Below are positions 26,257 to 36,305 of a DNA stretch of 64,000 bases, piece by piece. The stretch is from Cohnella endophytica (GTDB lineage Bacteria; Bacillota; Bacilli; Paenibacillales; Paenibacillaceae). The position numbers were made by a program, and so were the translations under genes. The notes beneath the pieces were generated by a model. That model was given only the letters and a program-made list of their open reading frames with translations. It made no database searches and was not told the origin of the DNA. Numbering within the stretch: position 1 is the first letter of the stretch; each line of letters starts with the position of its first letter. Where the stretch lies: positions 124,001 to 188,000 of the forward strand of contig NZ_RBZM01000003.1 of assembly GCF_003628305.1 (NCBI RefSeq). The letters run 5' to 3'.

Positions 26257-28005
26257 ATGGGGTTCATCGAATTGGGTTTAAACGAGGTACTCGCCGAGAA
26301 ACTGGCGGCCTCCGGAATAGCGGAACCTTCCGAGGTGCAGAAACAAGCATTGCCGGCGTTGATCGAAGGCAAGGACGGAGTTATCGTATCGCCGACGGGA
26401 ACGGGCAAGACATTGGCATATTTACTCCCTTTGCTGCAGAAGATCGACGGCACGCGCAAGGAAACGCAAGCGCTCGTGCTGGCGCCGACGCAGGAGCTGG
26501 CGATGCAAATCATGCGCGAAGCGGAAGCTTACGGACAACCGCTCGGCATTAAAGCGACGGCGCTGATCGGCGGCGCATCGCTTGCGCGCCAGTTGGAGCG
26601 GATGAAGGGCAAGCCCGCGTTAATCGTGGGCACGCCTGGGCGCGTAAGGGAAGTCGCAAGCACGCGTAAGCTAAACCTGCACGCGGTATCGTTCGTCGTC
26701 GTCGACGAGACGGACCGTATTTTCTCGCTCGGCGGCAAGAGCGACGTGGAAAATCTATTAAAGCAATGCTCCCGCGATCGTCAAACCGTCTTCGTCTCGG
26801 CTACGCGCTCGCAAGCGATGAAGGAAGCGGAGAACAAATGGCAGCGGGATCCTTGGGTGTCCGACGTGACCGAGAAGGAAAACGAGAACGGTCTGTCTTC
26901 GACGCTTCAACACTGGTACTTCCTGACGGATCGCCGGGAGAAAATCGATCTGATCCGCAGAATCGTTCGTCATATGAAGCCTTCTTCCGCGCTGTTGTTC
27001 GTTAACGATACGGAGAAAATCGGAGAGCTGCTCGCAAAGCTTCGCTTCGAAGGCGTCTCCGTCGACGCATTGTACGGGGACACGAGAGGGCAGGAACGCG
27101 GCGAGGTCATGCAGCGCTTCCGCCAAGGGCGGACGAAGCTTCTGATCGCGACCGACGTGGCCGCGCGTGGGCTGGACCTTCCCGGACTGCCGCTCGTCAT
27201 CCAGTATGAGCCGGCGCTGGACGCGGACCACTACGTTCACCGTTCGGGCAGGACGGCAAGAATGGGGCGCGAAGGCACGTCGATCACGTTGATCGCGCCG
27301 GAAGAACGCTTTATTATCGACAAGCTCGAGAAGCAGTTGAAGATTGAAATTCAGCCGCGGACGCTGTACGAGGGCAAGGTCGTTACGTTGGAAGAAAGCG
27401 ACGCGAAGAGAGGGCAAGCCTTGGAGCGGAAGCCAAAGCTGGAATGGAAATCGAAGGCGGAATATTTGGCGTCTTTGCAGCCGGAGTCGCCTAAGGCCCC
27501 TTCGACTTCATCCGCCGAGGCTTCGAAGACTCCGCGTAACACGAGCGGAACCCGAAGTGATACCCGGCGCGATTCCCGAAGCGTTTCACCTAGCACGGAG
27601 AGAGCACCGAGGACGGAGGGCAAGTCCGTGCCGAAGACGACCGCGCAAACATCGTCGAGACCGTCTTCGCAAGCTCCCGCAAGGACGACAACAAGGCCTT
27701 CCGCGAAGTCGTCGGTAAATCCGCCGTCTGCGAACGCCGATGCAAGGCCTTTGACCGCGGGTTCTCCGGCAAAGCCGTCCGCGAAAGCCGCGACGAGAAC
27801 CGTCAAGCCTGACGGTAAAAGCGCGAGCGATACGGAAGCGCAGACGCAAGCTAAACCGCAAACTAAACCGGTCGCGTCCGCCAAATCCGCGAAACCGGCG
27901 AAAACCAAAACCGACCGGGCGCGCGACCAGAAAAACAAAGGCGCTCCGAAATGGCTGAAAGAGAAAAGAGAGTCGGCTACTTCTCCAAGCGATCCGAAAC
28001 AATAA
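26257..28005 (+). CDS. DEAD-box-type RNA helicase with DETD motif and long basic tail
   Basis: 582 residues. Helicase core (about 1-375): Q-motif-like start, Walker A SPTGTGKT, PTQELA, TPGR, motif II VVVDETDR, motif III SAT, then TDVAARGLD and HRSGRTARMGR. Motif II is DETD, not DEAD. The tail (about 390-582) is low-complexity, rich in Ser, Ala, Lys, Pro, Thr and Arg, and probably disordered and RNA-binding. Such proteins remodel rRNA or mRNA, often as a cold response. The downstream hairpin indicates the end of transcription. Confidence 0.92.
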   Translation: MGFIELGLNEVLAEKLAASGIAEPSEVQKQALPALIEGKDGVIVSPTGTGKTLAYLLPLLQKIDGTRKETQALVLAPTQELAMQIMREAEAYGQPLGIKATALIGGASLARQLERMKGKPALIVGTPGRVREVASTRKLNLHAVSFVVVDETDRIFSLGGKSDVENLLKQCSRDRQTVFVSATRSQAMKEAENKWQRDPWVSDVTEKENENGLSSTLQHWYFLTDRREKIDLIRRIVRHMKPSSALLFVNDTEKIGELLAKLRFEGVSVDALYGDTRGQERGEVMQRFRQGRTKLLIATDVAARGLDLPGLPLVIQYEPALDADHYVHRSGRTARMGREGTSITLIAPEERFIIDKLEKQLKIEIQPRTLYEGKVVTLEESDAKRGQALERKPKLEWKSKAEYLASLQPESPKAPSTSSAEASKTPRNTSGTRSDTRRDSRSVSPSTERAPRTEGKSVPKTTAQTSSRPSSQAPARTTTRPSAKSSVNPPSANADARPLTAGSPAKPSAKAATRTVKPDGKSASDTEAQTQAKPQTKPVASAKSAKPAKTKTDRARDQKNKGAPKWLKEKRESATSPSDPKQ

Positions 28006-28016
28006 AAGCCCTATTC

Positions 28017-28043
28017 AAAGCCCTGGACACTGTCCGGGGTTTT
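28017..28043 (+). terminator. Terminator after the helicase gene
   Basis: AAAGCCCTGGAC / GTCCGGGGTTTT pair around a 3-base loop, with two wobble pairs and a short T run. Confidence 0.7.
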
Positions 28044-28154
28044 GCGCGTTATTCGGAATAGATAGGTTTTCTGCGGATTTTATGCTTTTTTTAGAATCGG
28101 TTTAGAGGAAGTTTACACGTTCGTTCTACAATGGAAGGGAAGGGGGTTAGCCGT

Positions 28155-29606
28155 ATGTCCATACGCACCAAGCTTTTGCTTTCTTATATCGCGATGATCG
28201 TCGTTCCGTTGGTCTTGTTCGGTATTTCCGTCGCCTTGACGGCATCGCTGTTTTTCCGGGATTTCGACCGCGGCAAACTATCCGCTCCCGAAGGGAACAA
28301 ACGGTTCCCGGCCGCGGCGGTCGGACAATGGTTCGGGGAAAGGGAAGAGATCTTATCCGGACTTAAATTCGTCGCGCGGTACGATCCGGCGTTGATGGAC
28401 GATCCGACGTTCGTCAAGGAAACGGAAGACAGACTGTCCGAATTCGGAGCGGGCATCGTTATCGCATACGGTCAAGAGACGAAGCATTATTCCCCGGGTC
28501 TGGATGCGACGGCGCTTCTAAACGGAAATAAAGGCGCTTATTCGGTGGAAGAGATCGATTTCCGGCTGAAGGACGGAAGCGAAGGCAGGCTGTTGGTGGC
28601 GTCGGACGGAGAACCCGCGCAATCTTTCTTCCGAAAGTTCGTGCCGACGATTATGCTTATCTTATTTGGCGCGCTCGCGCTGACGAACGGCTTGCTTACT
28701 TATCTTGTTTCCAGGAGCATCATTAAACCTCTGAACGCTCTGAGGAAGGCGACGGAGAACATACGCGAAGGGAATCTGGAGCATCCGCTCGACTTGGGGC
28801 GCAAGGACGAGATAGGACAACTGGGAGCGGCATTCGAAGAGATGAGAATCCGGTTGAAGCAATCCATCGGCGTTCAATTGCAATTGGAGGAAAACCGGAA
28901 GCAACTGCTCGCGAATATATCCCATGACCTGAAGACGCCGATCGCGGCCATTCAAGGCTGCGTGGATTGTTTGCGCGACGGCGTGGCGGATTCCGAAGAG
29001 AAGCGAGACAAGTACGTCGGCATGATCGGGAAAAAGACTTCCGACATGGATCGGCTTATCGAAGAGCTGACGTTATTTTCGACGTTGGATATGAAGAAGC
29101 TGATCTTTCATTGGGAAAAGATCGACGTTAACCGTTATTTGGAGCAGACGGCTGAGGAACTGCGGTTAGATCCAAGGCTAAGCGGAATTCAGGTGAACTA
29201 CCAGTACGCCGGAGGAACGGCTCCGATCTATATTCATGCGGATCGCAGGAAGCTTCAACGGGCGCTCTTGAACGTTGTCGACAATAGCCTCAAGCATATG
29301 GATAACGCCGGCGGGAGACTCGACATTATATTGCAAGACGGGGAAGCGAATATCCTGATTACGATTGCCGACAACGGGGAGGGCATTCCCGAGGAGGCCA
29401 TGCCTTATATTTTCCAGAAGTTCTACAGGGCGGATCGTTCCCGGAATTCGGGGACGGGAGGAAGCGGTCTCGGACTAGCTATCGTTAAGCAAATCATCGA
29501 AGAGCATGGCGGGGAAGCCGGCGTCCGAAGTACGGGCGATAAGGGTACGGAGATCGCATTCAAACTGCCTAAGCTCATTCAGGATCGGGACGGAGGAGAC
29601 GAATGA
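28155..29606 (+). CDS. Sensor histidine kinase
   Basis: About 483 residues. An N-terminal membrane segment (about 5-30), a short extracytoplasmic sensor, a second membrane segment (about 165-190) and HAMP precede a HisKA domain (NISHDLKTPIAAIQG, phosphoacceptor His in SHDLKTP) and HATPase_c (VVDNSLKHM, ADNGEGIPEE, GSGLGLAIVK). I chose ATG 28155 because GAAGGGAAGGGGG lies just before it; an ATG at 28131 would include this site within the gene. It overlaps the response-regulator gene by 4 bp (ATGA). Confidence 0.94.
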   Translation: MSIRTKLLLSYIAMIVVPLVLFGISVALTASLFFRDFDRGKLSAPEGNKRFPAAAVGQWFGEREEILSGLKFVARYDPALMDDPTFVKETEDRLSEFGAGIVIAYGQETKHYSPGLDATALLNGNKGAYSVEEIDFRLKDGSEGRLLVASDGEPAQSFFRKFVPTIMLILFGALALTNGLLTYLVSRSIIKPLNALRKATENIREGNLEHPLDLGRKDEIGQLGAAFEEMRIRLKQSIGVQLQLEENRKQLLANISHDLKTPIAAIQGCVDCLRDGVADSEEKRDKYVGMIGKKTSDMDRLIEELTLFSTLDMKKLIFHWEKIDVNRYLEQTAEELRLDPRLSGIQVNYQYAGGTAPIYIHADRRKLQRALLNVVDNSLKHMDNAGGRLDIILQDGEANILITIADNGEGIPEEAMPYIFQKFYRADRSRNSGTGGSGLGLAIVKQIIEEHGGEAGVRSTGDKGTEIAFKLPKLIQDRDGGDE

Positions 29607-30292
29607 AACGAATCTTGATTATCGAAGACGATCCGATCATCGCGGAGGTACAACAGGATTATTTGTCGGCAAACGGCTTTACGGTAGAAGTCGCGGATCG
29701 GGGAGACGTCGGCCTGGAGATGGCCATGCGTGGGGAATACGATCTGTTGTTGCTTGATTTGATGCTCCCGCATACGGACGGCTACGAGATTTGCCGGCAA
29801 ATCCGGAAGATCAGCAACGTACCTATTCTAATCGTGTCCGCCAAAAAAGAAGAAGTGGACAAGATCAGAGGTTTCGGACTCGGCGCGGACGACTACGTCC
29901 TTAAGCCTTTCGGCTTGGGAGAACTCGTAGCCCGCGTGAAAGCGCACTTAGCGAGATATGACAGGCTGGTCGGCAGCGGGGAATGGCGCAAGGACGAAAT
30001 TCGACTTCCGGGCATCCGCGTTGACAAGAAATCGCGAAGAGTATTCGTCAACGAAACCGAGATTTCGTTGACGGCGAAGGAGTACGAGTTATTGCTTTTT
30101 ATGGTCGCGCATCCGAACCGGGTATTTCGCAAGGAGGAGCTATTCGAACGGATCTGGGGGTTGGAGGCGAACGGCGATCACGCTACGGTGACCGTGCATG
30201 TTAGCAAGTTGCGCGACAAAATCGAAAGGGATCCCTCGAGGCCGCAATATATCGAGACCGTATGGGGCGTGGGATATAGGTTTAACTTATGA
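29603..30292 (+). CDS. OmpR/PhoB-family response regulator
   Basis: 229 residues: a receiver domain with Asp52 as phosphoacceptor (LLLDLMLPHTDG), the conserved VSAKKEE and KPFG segments, and a C-terminal winged helix (ISLTAKEYELLLFM, ATVTVHVSKLRDKIE, VWGVGYRFNL). It is the partner of the overlapping kinase, and its stop overlaps the next start, so all three genes form one unit. Confidence 0.95.
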   Translation: MKRILIIEDDPIIAEVQQDYLSANGFTVEVADRGDVGLEMAMRGEYDLLLLDLMLPHTDGYEICRQIRKISNVPILIVSAKKEEVDKIRGFGLGADDYVLKPFGLGELVARVKAHLARYDRLVGSGEWRKDEIRLPGIRVDKKSRRVFVNETEISLTAKEYELLLFMVAHPNRVFRKEELFERIWGLEANGDHATVTVHVSKLRDKIERDPSRPQYIETVWGVGYRFNL

Positions 30293-30819
30293 AAAAGCTG
30301 ACGTTAAACGGCAGAAGAACGTTGCTTGTCGCGCATTTGCTTTTCGTCGCCATTTTATTCGGCGTCCATGTTATTTTGCTGACTCTGAGTTTGACGGCTG
30401 CGATGACGAATGACGAAGCGGTGCTGAAAGCTTGCTATACGGTCATGCATCTCTTGGCGAACACCAGCGTTCGCGCTTCGACGATCGGCACGGTCGTATC
30501 GGGCGTATTGCTCTCGATGTTCACGACATGGGGCTTATTTAAGTATTACTGGGTCGTCGCGAAGGAGATTCTTACCGTATTCGCGATGATCATCGGGTTG
30601 TACGGGATTTATCATTGGACGCTGCAAGGAGTAAGGATCGCGGACGAGTACGGCATGTTATCCCCGGATGGCCACTCGTACGACTCCAATCTCGTGAAAT
30701 TGATCGTCGGCATCGTTTTCCAATTAATCTTCTTGATCGCGATGTATTTGCTTTCCGTGTGGAAGCCGGGAGGGAAAATCGATCGAAAGCCACGCAGCTA
30801 CAGGGGAGGAACGAAATAA
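30289..30819 (+). CDS. Four-helix membrane protein of unknown function in the kinase/regulator operon
   Basis: 176 residues with four predicted membrane segments (about 13-38, 66-85, 94-113, 140-162) and a basic C-terminus. The pattern is weakly like DUF2269-type small membrane proteins. It overlaps the regulator gene by 4 bp, so it may be an output of the system or an accessory sensor. No catalytic motif is visible. Confidence 0.75.
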   Translation: MKKLTLNGRRTLLVAHLLFVAILFGVHVILLTLSLTAAMTNDEAVLKACYTVMHLLANTSVRASTIGTVVSGVLLSMFTTWGLFKYYWVVAKEILTVFAMIIGLYGIYHWTLQGVRIADEYGMLSPDGHSYDSNLVKLIVGIVFQLIFLIAMYLLSVWKPGGKIDRKPRSYRGGTK

Positions 30820-30830
30820 TACGTGATACC

Positions 30831-30871
30831 GAAAGATGAAGAACCCATCGTTTCAGGGGTCTTCATCTTTC
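30831..30871 (+). terminator. Terminator after the kinase/regulator operon
   Basis: GAAAGATGAAGA and TCTTCATCTTTC form a long stem with one mismatch nearer the loop, followed by an AT-rich stretch. Confidence 0.8.
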
Positions 30872-31030
30872 ATTATTTTCGACTTATTGTTACATCTTAT
30901 AAATGCTATAAAATCAATTGTCTTGTTACTCCGGGCATGGCGTGATAAGTTAAGATCGACAATGTCGTAAATGGATATCAGAATGATCGGGATATCTTTT
31001 TAAGCTAAGCGAGCGAGGTGCGTAGAGTTC

Positions 31031-32845
31031 ATGCTTCAAGTTACGAATAGCCCTTTTCAACAAGATCAAGTGGAATTGCTTAATCGTTTGTTGCCTACGC
31101 TGACGGATGGACAGAGAAATTGGTTGAGCGGTTATCTGGCAGCGCTTCAAAGCACGGGAGCGGGAGCGGTCGCGCCGCAAGGAGCATCTGTTCCGCAGGC
31201 GCCGTCAATCCCTCTAGAAGCGACGGTGCTTTTCGGGTCGCAGACAGGAAACAGCCAGAAGTTGGCGAAAAAGCTATCGGGCAAGCTGCAGGAGCAGGGT
31301 TTCCAGGTTACGCTGTCATCCATGATCGACTTCAAGCCGAACGGGTTGAAGAAGATCAAAAATTTGTTCGTTCTCGTGAGCACGCACGGGGAAGGAGATC
31401 CGCCGGATAACGCGATTTCCTTCTACGAATTTTTGCATGGCAAGAGAGCGCCCCAGCTGGAAGAGATGTCTTTCTCGGTGCTGGCGTTAGGCGATACTTC
31501 ATACGAGTTTTTCTGCAAAACGGGCAGGGATTTCGATCAACGTCTGGAAGAGCTAGGCGCCAAGAGATTGGCTCCACGCGTCGACTGCGACGTAGATTTC
31601 GACGAGTCGGCCGAACAATGGATCTCTAGCGTTCTCGAAGCCGTAAGTCGGTCTTCGGCGGGCGCTCAAGCTCCATTAGCCGTTACTTCCCAATCGGTGT
31701 CCGGAACGCAAGCATCCGAATATTCCAGATCGAATCCGTTCCAAGCGGACGTGCTGGACAATTTGAACTTGAACGGGCGCGGTTCGGACCGGGAAACTCG
31801 CCATTTGGAAATCTCGTTGGAGAATTCGAATCTTCAATACGAACCCGGCGACAGTCTAGGCGTCTATCCGCGCAATCATCCCCGACTCGTCGACGAACTG
31901 ATCGAAGCGTTGGGATGGAACGAGGACGAACTCGTACCGCTTCCGAAGAGCGCGGAAGAGCGCTCCCTTAAGGAAGCGTTGACCGGCTACTACGAGATTA
32001 CGGTGCTGTCTAAACCGCTGATCGAGCATATGGCGGAGCTTGTCCCTACCAGCGGATTAAATCATCTTCTTGCGCCGGGCCAGGAGCAAGCGTTGCGAGA
32101 GTACGTCAAAGGACGCGACTTGCTGGATCTCGTCCAAGATTACGATCTTAATGGAGTGACGGCCAAGTCCTTCGTATCCCTATTAAGAAAAATACCGGCC
32201 AGGCTTTATTCGATATCCAGCAGTCCGAAAGCTTATCCGGACGAAGTGCACCTGACGATTCGCAAAGTTCATTACGAATCTCACGGCAGAGTTCGATACG
32301 GCGTATGTTCATCATACGTCTCGGAGCGGCTCGAACCGGGACAAACGTTGCCCGTATTCGTGCAGGAGAACCCGAATTTCAAGCTTCCGGCTAATCCGGA
32401 TACCCCGATCATCATGATCGGTCCGGGCACGGGCGTCGCCCCGTTCCGCGCCTTCCTGGGAGAACGGGAGGAGCTTGGGGCCGAGGGAAAATCCTGGTTA
32501 TTCTATGGAGACCAGCACTTCTCCTCCGACTTCCTCTACCAGATCGAATGGCAGCGCTGGCTGAAAGACGGCGTGCTGACGCGCATGGATGTCGCATTCT
32601 CGCGCGATACGGATCGGAAGGTATACGTGCAGCATCGGATGTTGGAGCGTAGCAAAGAGCTCTATCAATGGCTGCAGGACGGAGCCGTCGTCTACGTCTG
32701 CGGAGACGAGAAGAAAATGGCGCATGACGTTCAGGCCGCGTTAATCGCGATTCTGAAGCAAGAAGGCGGCCTCGGCGACGAGGAAGCGACGGCATATCTG
32801 ACCCAGATGCAACAGGATAAACGTTATCAGCGGGACGTTTACTAA
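31031..32845 (+). CDS. cysJ: Sulfite reductase (NADPH) flavoprotein alpha subunit
   Basis: 604 residues. An N-terminal FMN-binding flavodoxin domain ([21 protein letters not shown]) is followed by a FAD-binding reductase domain ([16 protein letters not shown]) and a C-terminal NADPH domain ([21 protein letters not shown]), the usual CysJ order and length. It passes electrons from NADPH to the CysI hemoprotein for six-electron reduction of sulfite to sulfide. A weak promoter (TTGTTA-17-TAAGTT) is at 30923-30951. cysI begins 35 bp downstream. Confidence 0.96.
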   Translation: MLQVTNSPFQQDQVELLNRLLPTLTDGQRNWLSGYLAALQSTGAGAVAPQGASVPQAPSIPLEATVLFGSQTGNSQKLAKKLSGKLQEQGFQVTLSSMIDFKPNGLKKIKNLFVLVSTHGEGDPPDNAISFYEFLHGKRAPQLEEMSFSVLALGDTSYEFFCKTGRDFDQRLEELGAKRLAPRVDCDVDFDESAEQWISSVLEAVSRSSAGAQAPLAVTSQSVSGTQASEYSRSNPFQADVLDNLNLNGRGSDRETRHLEISLENSNLQYEPGDSLGVYPRNHPRLVDELIEALGWNEDELVPLPKSAEERSLKEALTGYYEITVLSKPLIEHMAELVPTSGLNHLLAPGQEQALREYVKGRDLLDLVQDYDLNGVTAKSFVSLLRKIPARLYSISSSPKAYPDEVHLTIRKVHYESHGRVRYGVCSSYVSERLEPGQTLPVFVQENPNFKLPANPDTPIIMIGPGTGVAPFRAFLGEREELGAEGKSWLFYGDQHFSSDFLYQIEWQRWLKDGVLTRMDVAFSRDTDRKVYVQHRMLERSKELYQWLQDGAVVYVCGDEKKMAHDVQAALIAILKQEGGLGDEEATAYLTQMQQDKRYQRDVY

Positions 32846-32880
32846 GACCGGATAAGAAGAGAAGGCAAGGAGGCGGAAGC

Positions 32881-34602
32881 ATGTCCGAAAATCATTTATT
32901 ATCGCAGAACAGCGCGCCACATAGCGATGTAGAGGCGATTAAGCGCAGAAGCGATTACTTGCGGGGAACATTGAACGAGTCGCTACTGGATCAGATCACG
33001 GGCTCGATCTCCGAGGACGACAACAGGTTGATGAAGTTCCACGGAAGTTATATGCAGGATGATCGCGACGTACGCAACGAACGCAACAAACAAAAGCTGG
33101 AGCCGGCTTATCAGTTTATGGTGCGGGTTCGGGCGGCAGGCGGCATCGTCACGCCGGAACAATGGCTCATGATGGATCGAATCGGGCAGAAATATGCCAA
33201 CGGTACGATCCGGTTAACGACCCGACAATCTTTCCAGTTGCATGGCGTCATCAAGTGGAACATGAAAACGGTCATCAAGGAAGTTAACGACGAGTTGCTC
33301 AGTACGCTCGCCGCTTGCGGCGACGTAAACCGCAACGTCATGTGCAACCCGAATCCGTACCAGTCGGAAGTTCACGAGCAGGTGCAGGAATGGGCGCAAA
33401 AGGTAAGCCAGCATCTCGATCCGCATAGCCGCGCCTACCATGAAATCTGGCTGGGCGAGGAGAAGGTCGCGGATAGCCGCAACGGGGAAGAGCAGGAGCC
33501 GATCTACGGTCCGGTCTATCTGCCGAGGAAGTTCAAGATCGGCATCGCCGTTCCGCCGGCCAACGAGGTAGACGTATTCTCCCAAGATCTGGGCTTCATC
33601 GCCATTCACGAGAACGGTCGCCTGCTCGGCTTTAACGTCGCGGTCGGCGGAGGAATGGGCATGACCCACGGAGATACGAAGACGTATCCGCAAGTGGCCC
33701 GCACGATCGGGTTCATCACGCCGGAGCAGGCAATCGACGTCGCGGAGAAGACGGTCATGATCCAACGGGATTACGGCGATCGCGCGGTGCGGAAGCATGC
33801 GCGGTTCAAGTACACGATCGACGATCGGGGCATCGAGTGGTTCGTGGAGGAGTTGCAACAACGGCTTGGCTGGAAGCTGCAAGAAACCCGCGCGTATCAT
33901 TTCGATCATAACGGCGATCGTTACGGCTGGGTGAAAGGCAGCAACAACATGTGGCACTATACGTTGTTCGTAGAGAACGGCCGGGTCAAAGACGAAGATG
34001 GTTACTTGCTCATGACAGGGTTGCGCGAGATTGCCCAAATTCATTCGGGAGATTTCCGATTGACTCCGAACCAGAACCTGATCATCGGGAACGTTCCGGA
34101 GAAGAAAAAGAAAAAAATCGAGCAGCTTATCGAGAAACACGGGTTGAGCGACGGTGCCGCGTACTCCGCGTTGCGAAGAAATTCGATGGCTTGCGTCTCG
34201 CTTCCGACTTGCGGAATGGCGATGGCGGAGGCGGAGAGATATATGCCGACGCTGCTTGGCAAGCTCGAAACGGTGCTGGACGAAGCGGGCTTGCGCGACG
34301 ACGAGATCGTCATGCGGATGACCGGTTGTCCGAACGGCTGCGCCCGTCCGGCGCTGGCCGAAGTATCGTTCATAGGCAAAGCTCCAGGCAAGTACAATCT
34401 GTACTTGGGCGGAGGGTTCGCCGGACAAAGGCTGAACAAGCTATATCGCGAGAATATCGGCGAGACCGAAATTCTCGACGAATTGCGGCCGATCTTAAAC
34501 CGCTACGCGAAGGAGCGAACCGAAGGCGAGCATTTCGGGGATTTCTGCATTCGCGCCGAGTACGTGAAAGAAGTTCATTCGGGACTGGACTTTCATTCCT
34601 AA
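32881..34602 (+). CDS. cysI: Sulfite reductase (NADPH) hemoprotein beta subunit
   Basis: 573 residues. The siroheme/4Fe-4S ligands are intact: Cys438-x5-Cys444 and Cys483-x3-Cys487 (the latter in [10 protein letters not shown]). Duplicated ferredoxin-like and nitrite/sulfite reductase domains fit CysI. It works with CysJ to make sulfide for cysteine synthesis. Strong Shine-Dalgarno (AAGGAGG) and short spacing from cysJ indicate one operon, ended by a good terminator. Confidence 0.97.
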   Translation: MSENHLLSQNSAPHSDVEAIKRRSDYLRGTLNESLLDQITGSISEDDNRLMKFHGSYMQDDRDVRNERNKQKLEPAYQFMVRVRAAGGIVTPEQWLMMDRIGQKYANGTIRLTTRQSFQLHGVIKWNMKTVIKEVNDELLSTLAACGDVNRNVMCNPNPYQSEVHEQVQEWAQKVSQHLDPHSRAYHEIWLGEEKVADSRNGEEQEPIYGPVYLPRKFKIGIAVPPANEVDVFSQDLGFIAIHENGRLLGFNVAVGGGMGMTHGDTKTYPQVARTIGFITPEQAIDVAEKTVMIQRDYGDRAVRKHARFKYTIDDRGIEWFVEELQQRLGWKLQETRAYHFDHNGDRYGWVKGSNNMWHYTLFVENGRVKDEDGYLLMTGLREIAQIHSGDFRLTPNQNLIIGNVPEKKKKKIEQLIEKHGLSDGAAYSALRRNSMACVSLPTCGMAMAEAERYMPTLLGKLETVLDEAGLRDDEIVMRMTGCPNGCARPALAEVSFIGKAPGKYNLYLGGGFAGQRLNKLYRENIGETEILDELRPILNRYAKERTEGEHFGDFCIRAEYVKEVHSGLDFHS

Positions 34603-34640
34603 TCGAAATAAGCAACACGAATCGTTATATTTCGATTCTG

Positions 34641-34683
34641 AATCTCGGGACCTCCGCTTAGCCGGATCGTCCCGAGATTTTTT
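34641..34683 (+). terminator. Terminator after cysJI
   Basis: AATCTCGGGAC / GTCCCGAGATT, a perfect 11-bp stem followed by a T run. Confidence 0.9.
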
Positions 34684-34816
34684 CTGTGCGGGCATCTTCT
34701 AGAACTTTAGGCTTATTTTACCTCTAGGACCCTCTCATATCCGAGTACTCTTTCGAATGGTATAAGCGTACGGGAATTATCCGTGACTACTTTGCTAAGA
34801 AGGAGAGATGTTCCTC

Positions 34817-36055
34817 ATGAAAAAGATGAAACCTATGTTGAAGAAAACCGCCGCGGCAACGCTCGCGCTAACGATGCTGGTGGGAGGCACGACGGGAGTA
34901 ATGGTTTCCGCGCACGACTCCGACAATAAGAAGCAGAGCTCTTCCCACGACAAAAAAGACGACAAAAATAAGGGTAAAAACAACAACGGCAAAATCACGA
35001 TCAACCTCAACTTCAGGGATCTGGACCAGAAAGAATGGAAATGGGCATACGATCACATCATCCGGTTAGCCGCTCAGGGCGTGTTCAACGGATATGAAGA
35101 CGGCAGCTTTAAACCTAAGAACAACATTACGCGTATCGAAGCGCTAGTAGCCGCCGTTCGTCTGCTCGGACTGAAAGACGAAGCGGAAAAGCCGGAAAAC
35201 ATGAACGCGAAGCTGAACTTCAAAGACTTCGACCAGTTGAAGAAAAAATACGGCTGGGCTGTCGGATACGTTACGGTAGCGCTCGAGAACGATCTGTTCT
35301 CCGAGAACGATACGATGATTCAAGCAGAAAAACCGGCTAACCGGTTATGGGCATCCGTATTGCTCGTTAAGGCGATGAAGCTGGAAGCCGAAGCGAAGAA
35401 AAAGATGGACACGGTATTGCCGTTCCGCGACGCAAAAGAAATTCCGGCGGGCTCGGTGGGCTATATTGCCGTCGCACTGGAGAAAAACCTGATCACCGGA
35501 TACAACGACAACACTTTCCAGCCGAACCGTCCGGTTACGCGCGCGGAATTGGCGGCATTGCTTGACCGCGTCGATCAACAGCTCCCGAGCGATCAGAGCG
35601 CCCAAGCGATTACGGGTACCATTCAAGGGATCGCCGGAGGAAATCTGACGATCAAAAAGGGCGATAACTCGACGGTGACCGTACCGGTGGATGCAAACGT
35701 GTTTATTTTCCGCAATAACGTGAAATCCCCCGTGTCGTCGTTGCAAGCCGGAGACGAAGCGTTCGTTCGTACTTTCCAAGGCAAAGCCGTGTTCATCGAA
35801 GTTACCAAAAACGCGGCGACTCCGGCATACACGTTGACGGATTTCGGCAAAGTCGGCTCGTTTACTTTCAGCGCCCAGGGCAAGATAGCCACGATCTCGA
35901 TCTCGAAGGAAGTAAACGGCACGCTCCAGACGACCATCTATAACGTGGACGCGAACGTAACGATTTCCGGCAATTCCGGAGTGCTATCTCCGAACTTGAA
36001 CATTGTCGTCAAAGGCAACAATAACGTCGTGCAGGTCATTGAAATTCAAGCTTAA
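34817..36055 (+). CDS. Secreted S-layer homology (SLH) domain protein
   Basis: About 412 residues. A signal peptide ends near VMVSA, then comes a Lys/Asp/Asn-rich linker and three SLH repeats: about 60-110 (FRDLDQ...NGYEDGSFKP), a degenerate one at about 130-185, and about 200-250 (GYNDNTFQPNRPVTRAE). SLH domains bind pyruvylated secondary cell-wall polymers, so this protein should sit on the cell surface. The C-terminal 150 residues are beta-rich, with weakly repeated TVTVPVDANVFI-like strands and no recognised enzyme motif. ATG 34817 is 11 bp from AAGGAG; ATG 34808 is only 2 bp from it and unlikely. Confidence 0.9.
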   Translation: MKKMKPMLKKTAAATLALTMLVGGTTGVMVSAHDSDNKKQSSSHDKKDDKNKGKNNNGKITINLNFRDLDQKEWKWAYDHIIRLAAQGVFNGYEDGSFKPKNNITRIEALVAAVRLLGLKDEAEKPENMNAKLNFKDFDQLKKKYGWAVGYVTVALENDLFSENDTMIQAEKPANRLWASVLLVKAMKLEAEAKKKMDTVLPFRDAKEIPAGSVGYIAVALEKNLITGYNDNTFQPNRPVTRAELAALLDRVDQQLPSDQSAQAITGTIQGIAGGNLTIKKGDNSTVTVPVDANVFIFRNNVKSPVSSLQAGDEAFVRTFQGKAVFIEVTKNAATPAYTLTDFGKVGSFTFSAQGKIATISISKEVNGTLQTTIYNVDANVTISGNSGVLSPNLNIVVKGNNNVVQVIEIQA

Positions 36056-36095
36056 GCCATACTTATAACCGAATAGCAGTGCCAGACCCGAAAAA

Positions 36096-36171
36096 CCCGA
36101 ACCGTAACACCCGAACCGTAACACCCGAACCGTAACACCCGAACCGTAACACCCGAACCGTAACACCCGAC
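36096..36171. repeat. Tandem array of a 14-bp unit
   Basis: CCCGAACCGTAACA is repeated five times without a mismatch (36096-36165), followed by a partial sixth copy. There are no spacers, so it is not a CRISPR array. Confidence 0.95.
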
Positions 36172-36191
36172 TGAAGAACCCAACTTTGCCA

Positions 36192-36240
36192 GGAAGCCTT
36201 CGATCCCGCCTATATGCGGCGCTCGGAGGCTTCTTTCTTT
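36192..36240 (+). terminator. Terminator between the SLH gene and ecsA
   Basis: GAAGCCTTCGA pairs with TCGGAGGCTTC (one mismatch) and is followed by TTTCTTT. Confidence 0.75.
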
Positions 36241-36305
36241 GTGTCGGGCACTTTCGCCCGCTATAATAAAAGGAAACAAGCGGGAATCGCTTAGGAGGAG
36301 AACGG

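Larger units (their letters stand above)
36056..36305. other. Intergenic region with 14-bp tandem repeats and a terminator
   Basis: This 250-bp interval between the SLH gene and ecsA has no gene. It carries five tandem 14-mers, then a terminator hairpin, then the ecsA ribosome binding site (TTAGGAGGAG). Confidence 0.7.

Noticed and set aside
27351-27938. 195-residue antisense frame over the helicase tail
   Set aside because: Low-complexity Ala/Gly/Val shadow of the Ser/Ala/Lys-rich tail.
33214-34428. 404-residue antisense frame over cysI
   Set aside because: Composition is His/Arg/Leu-rich shadow coding; cysI has all cluster ligands on the other strand.
36096-36171. Short regular repeats as a CRISPR array
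   Set aside because: The 14-bp units are directly adjacent without spacers and no cas genes are present.
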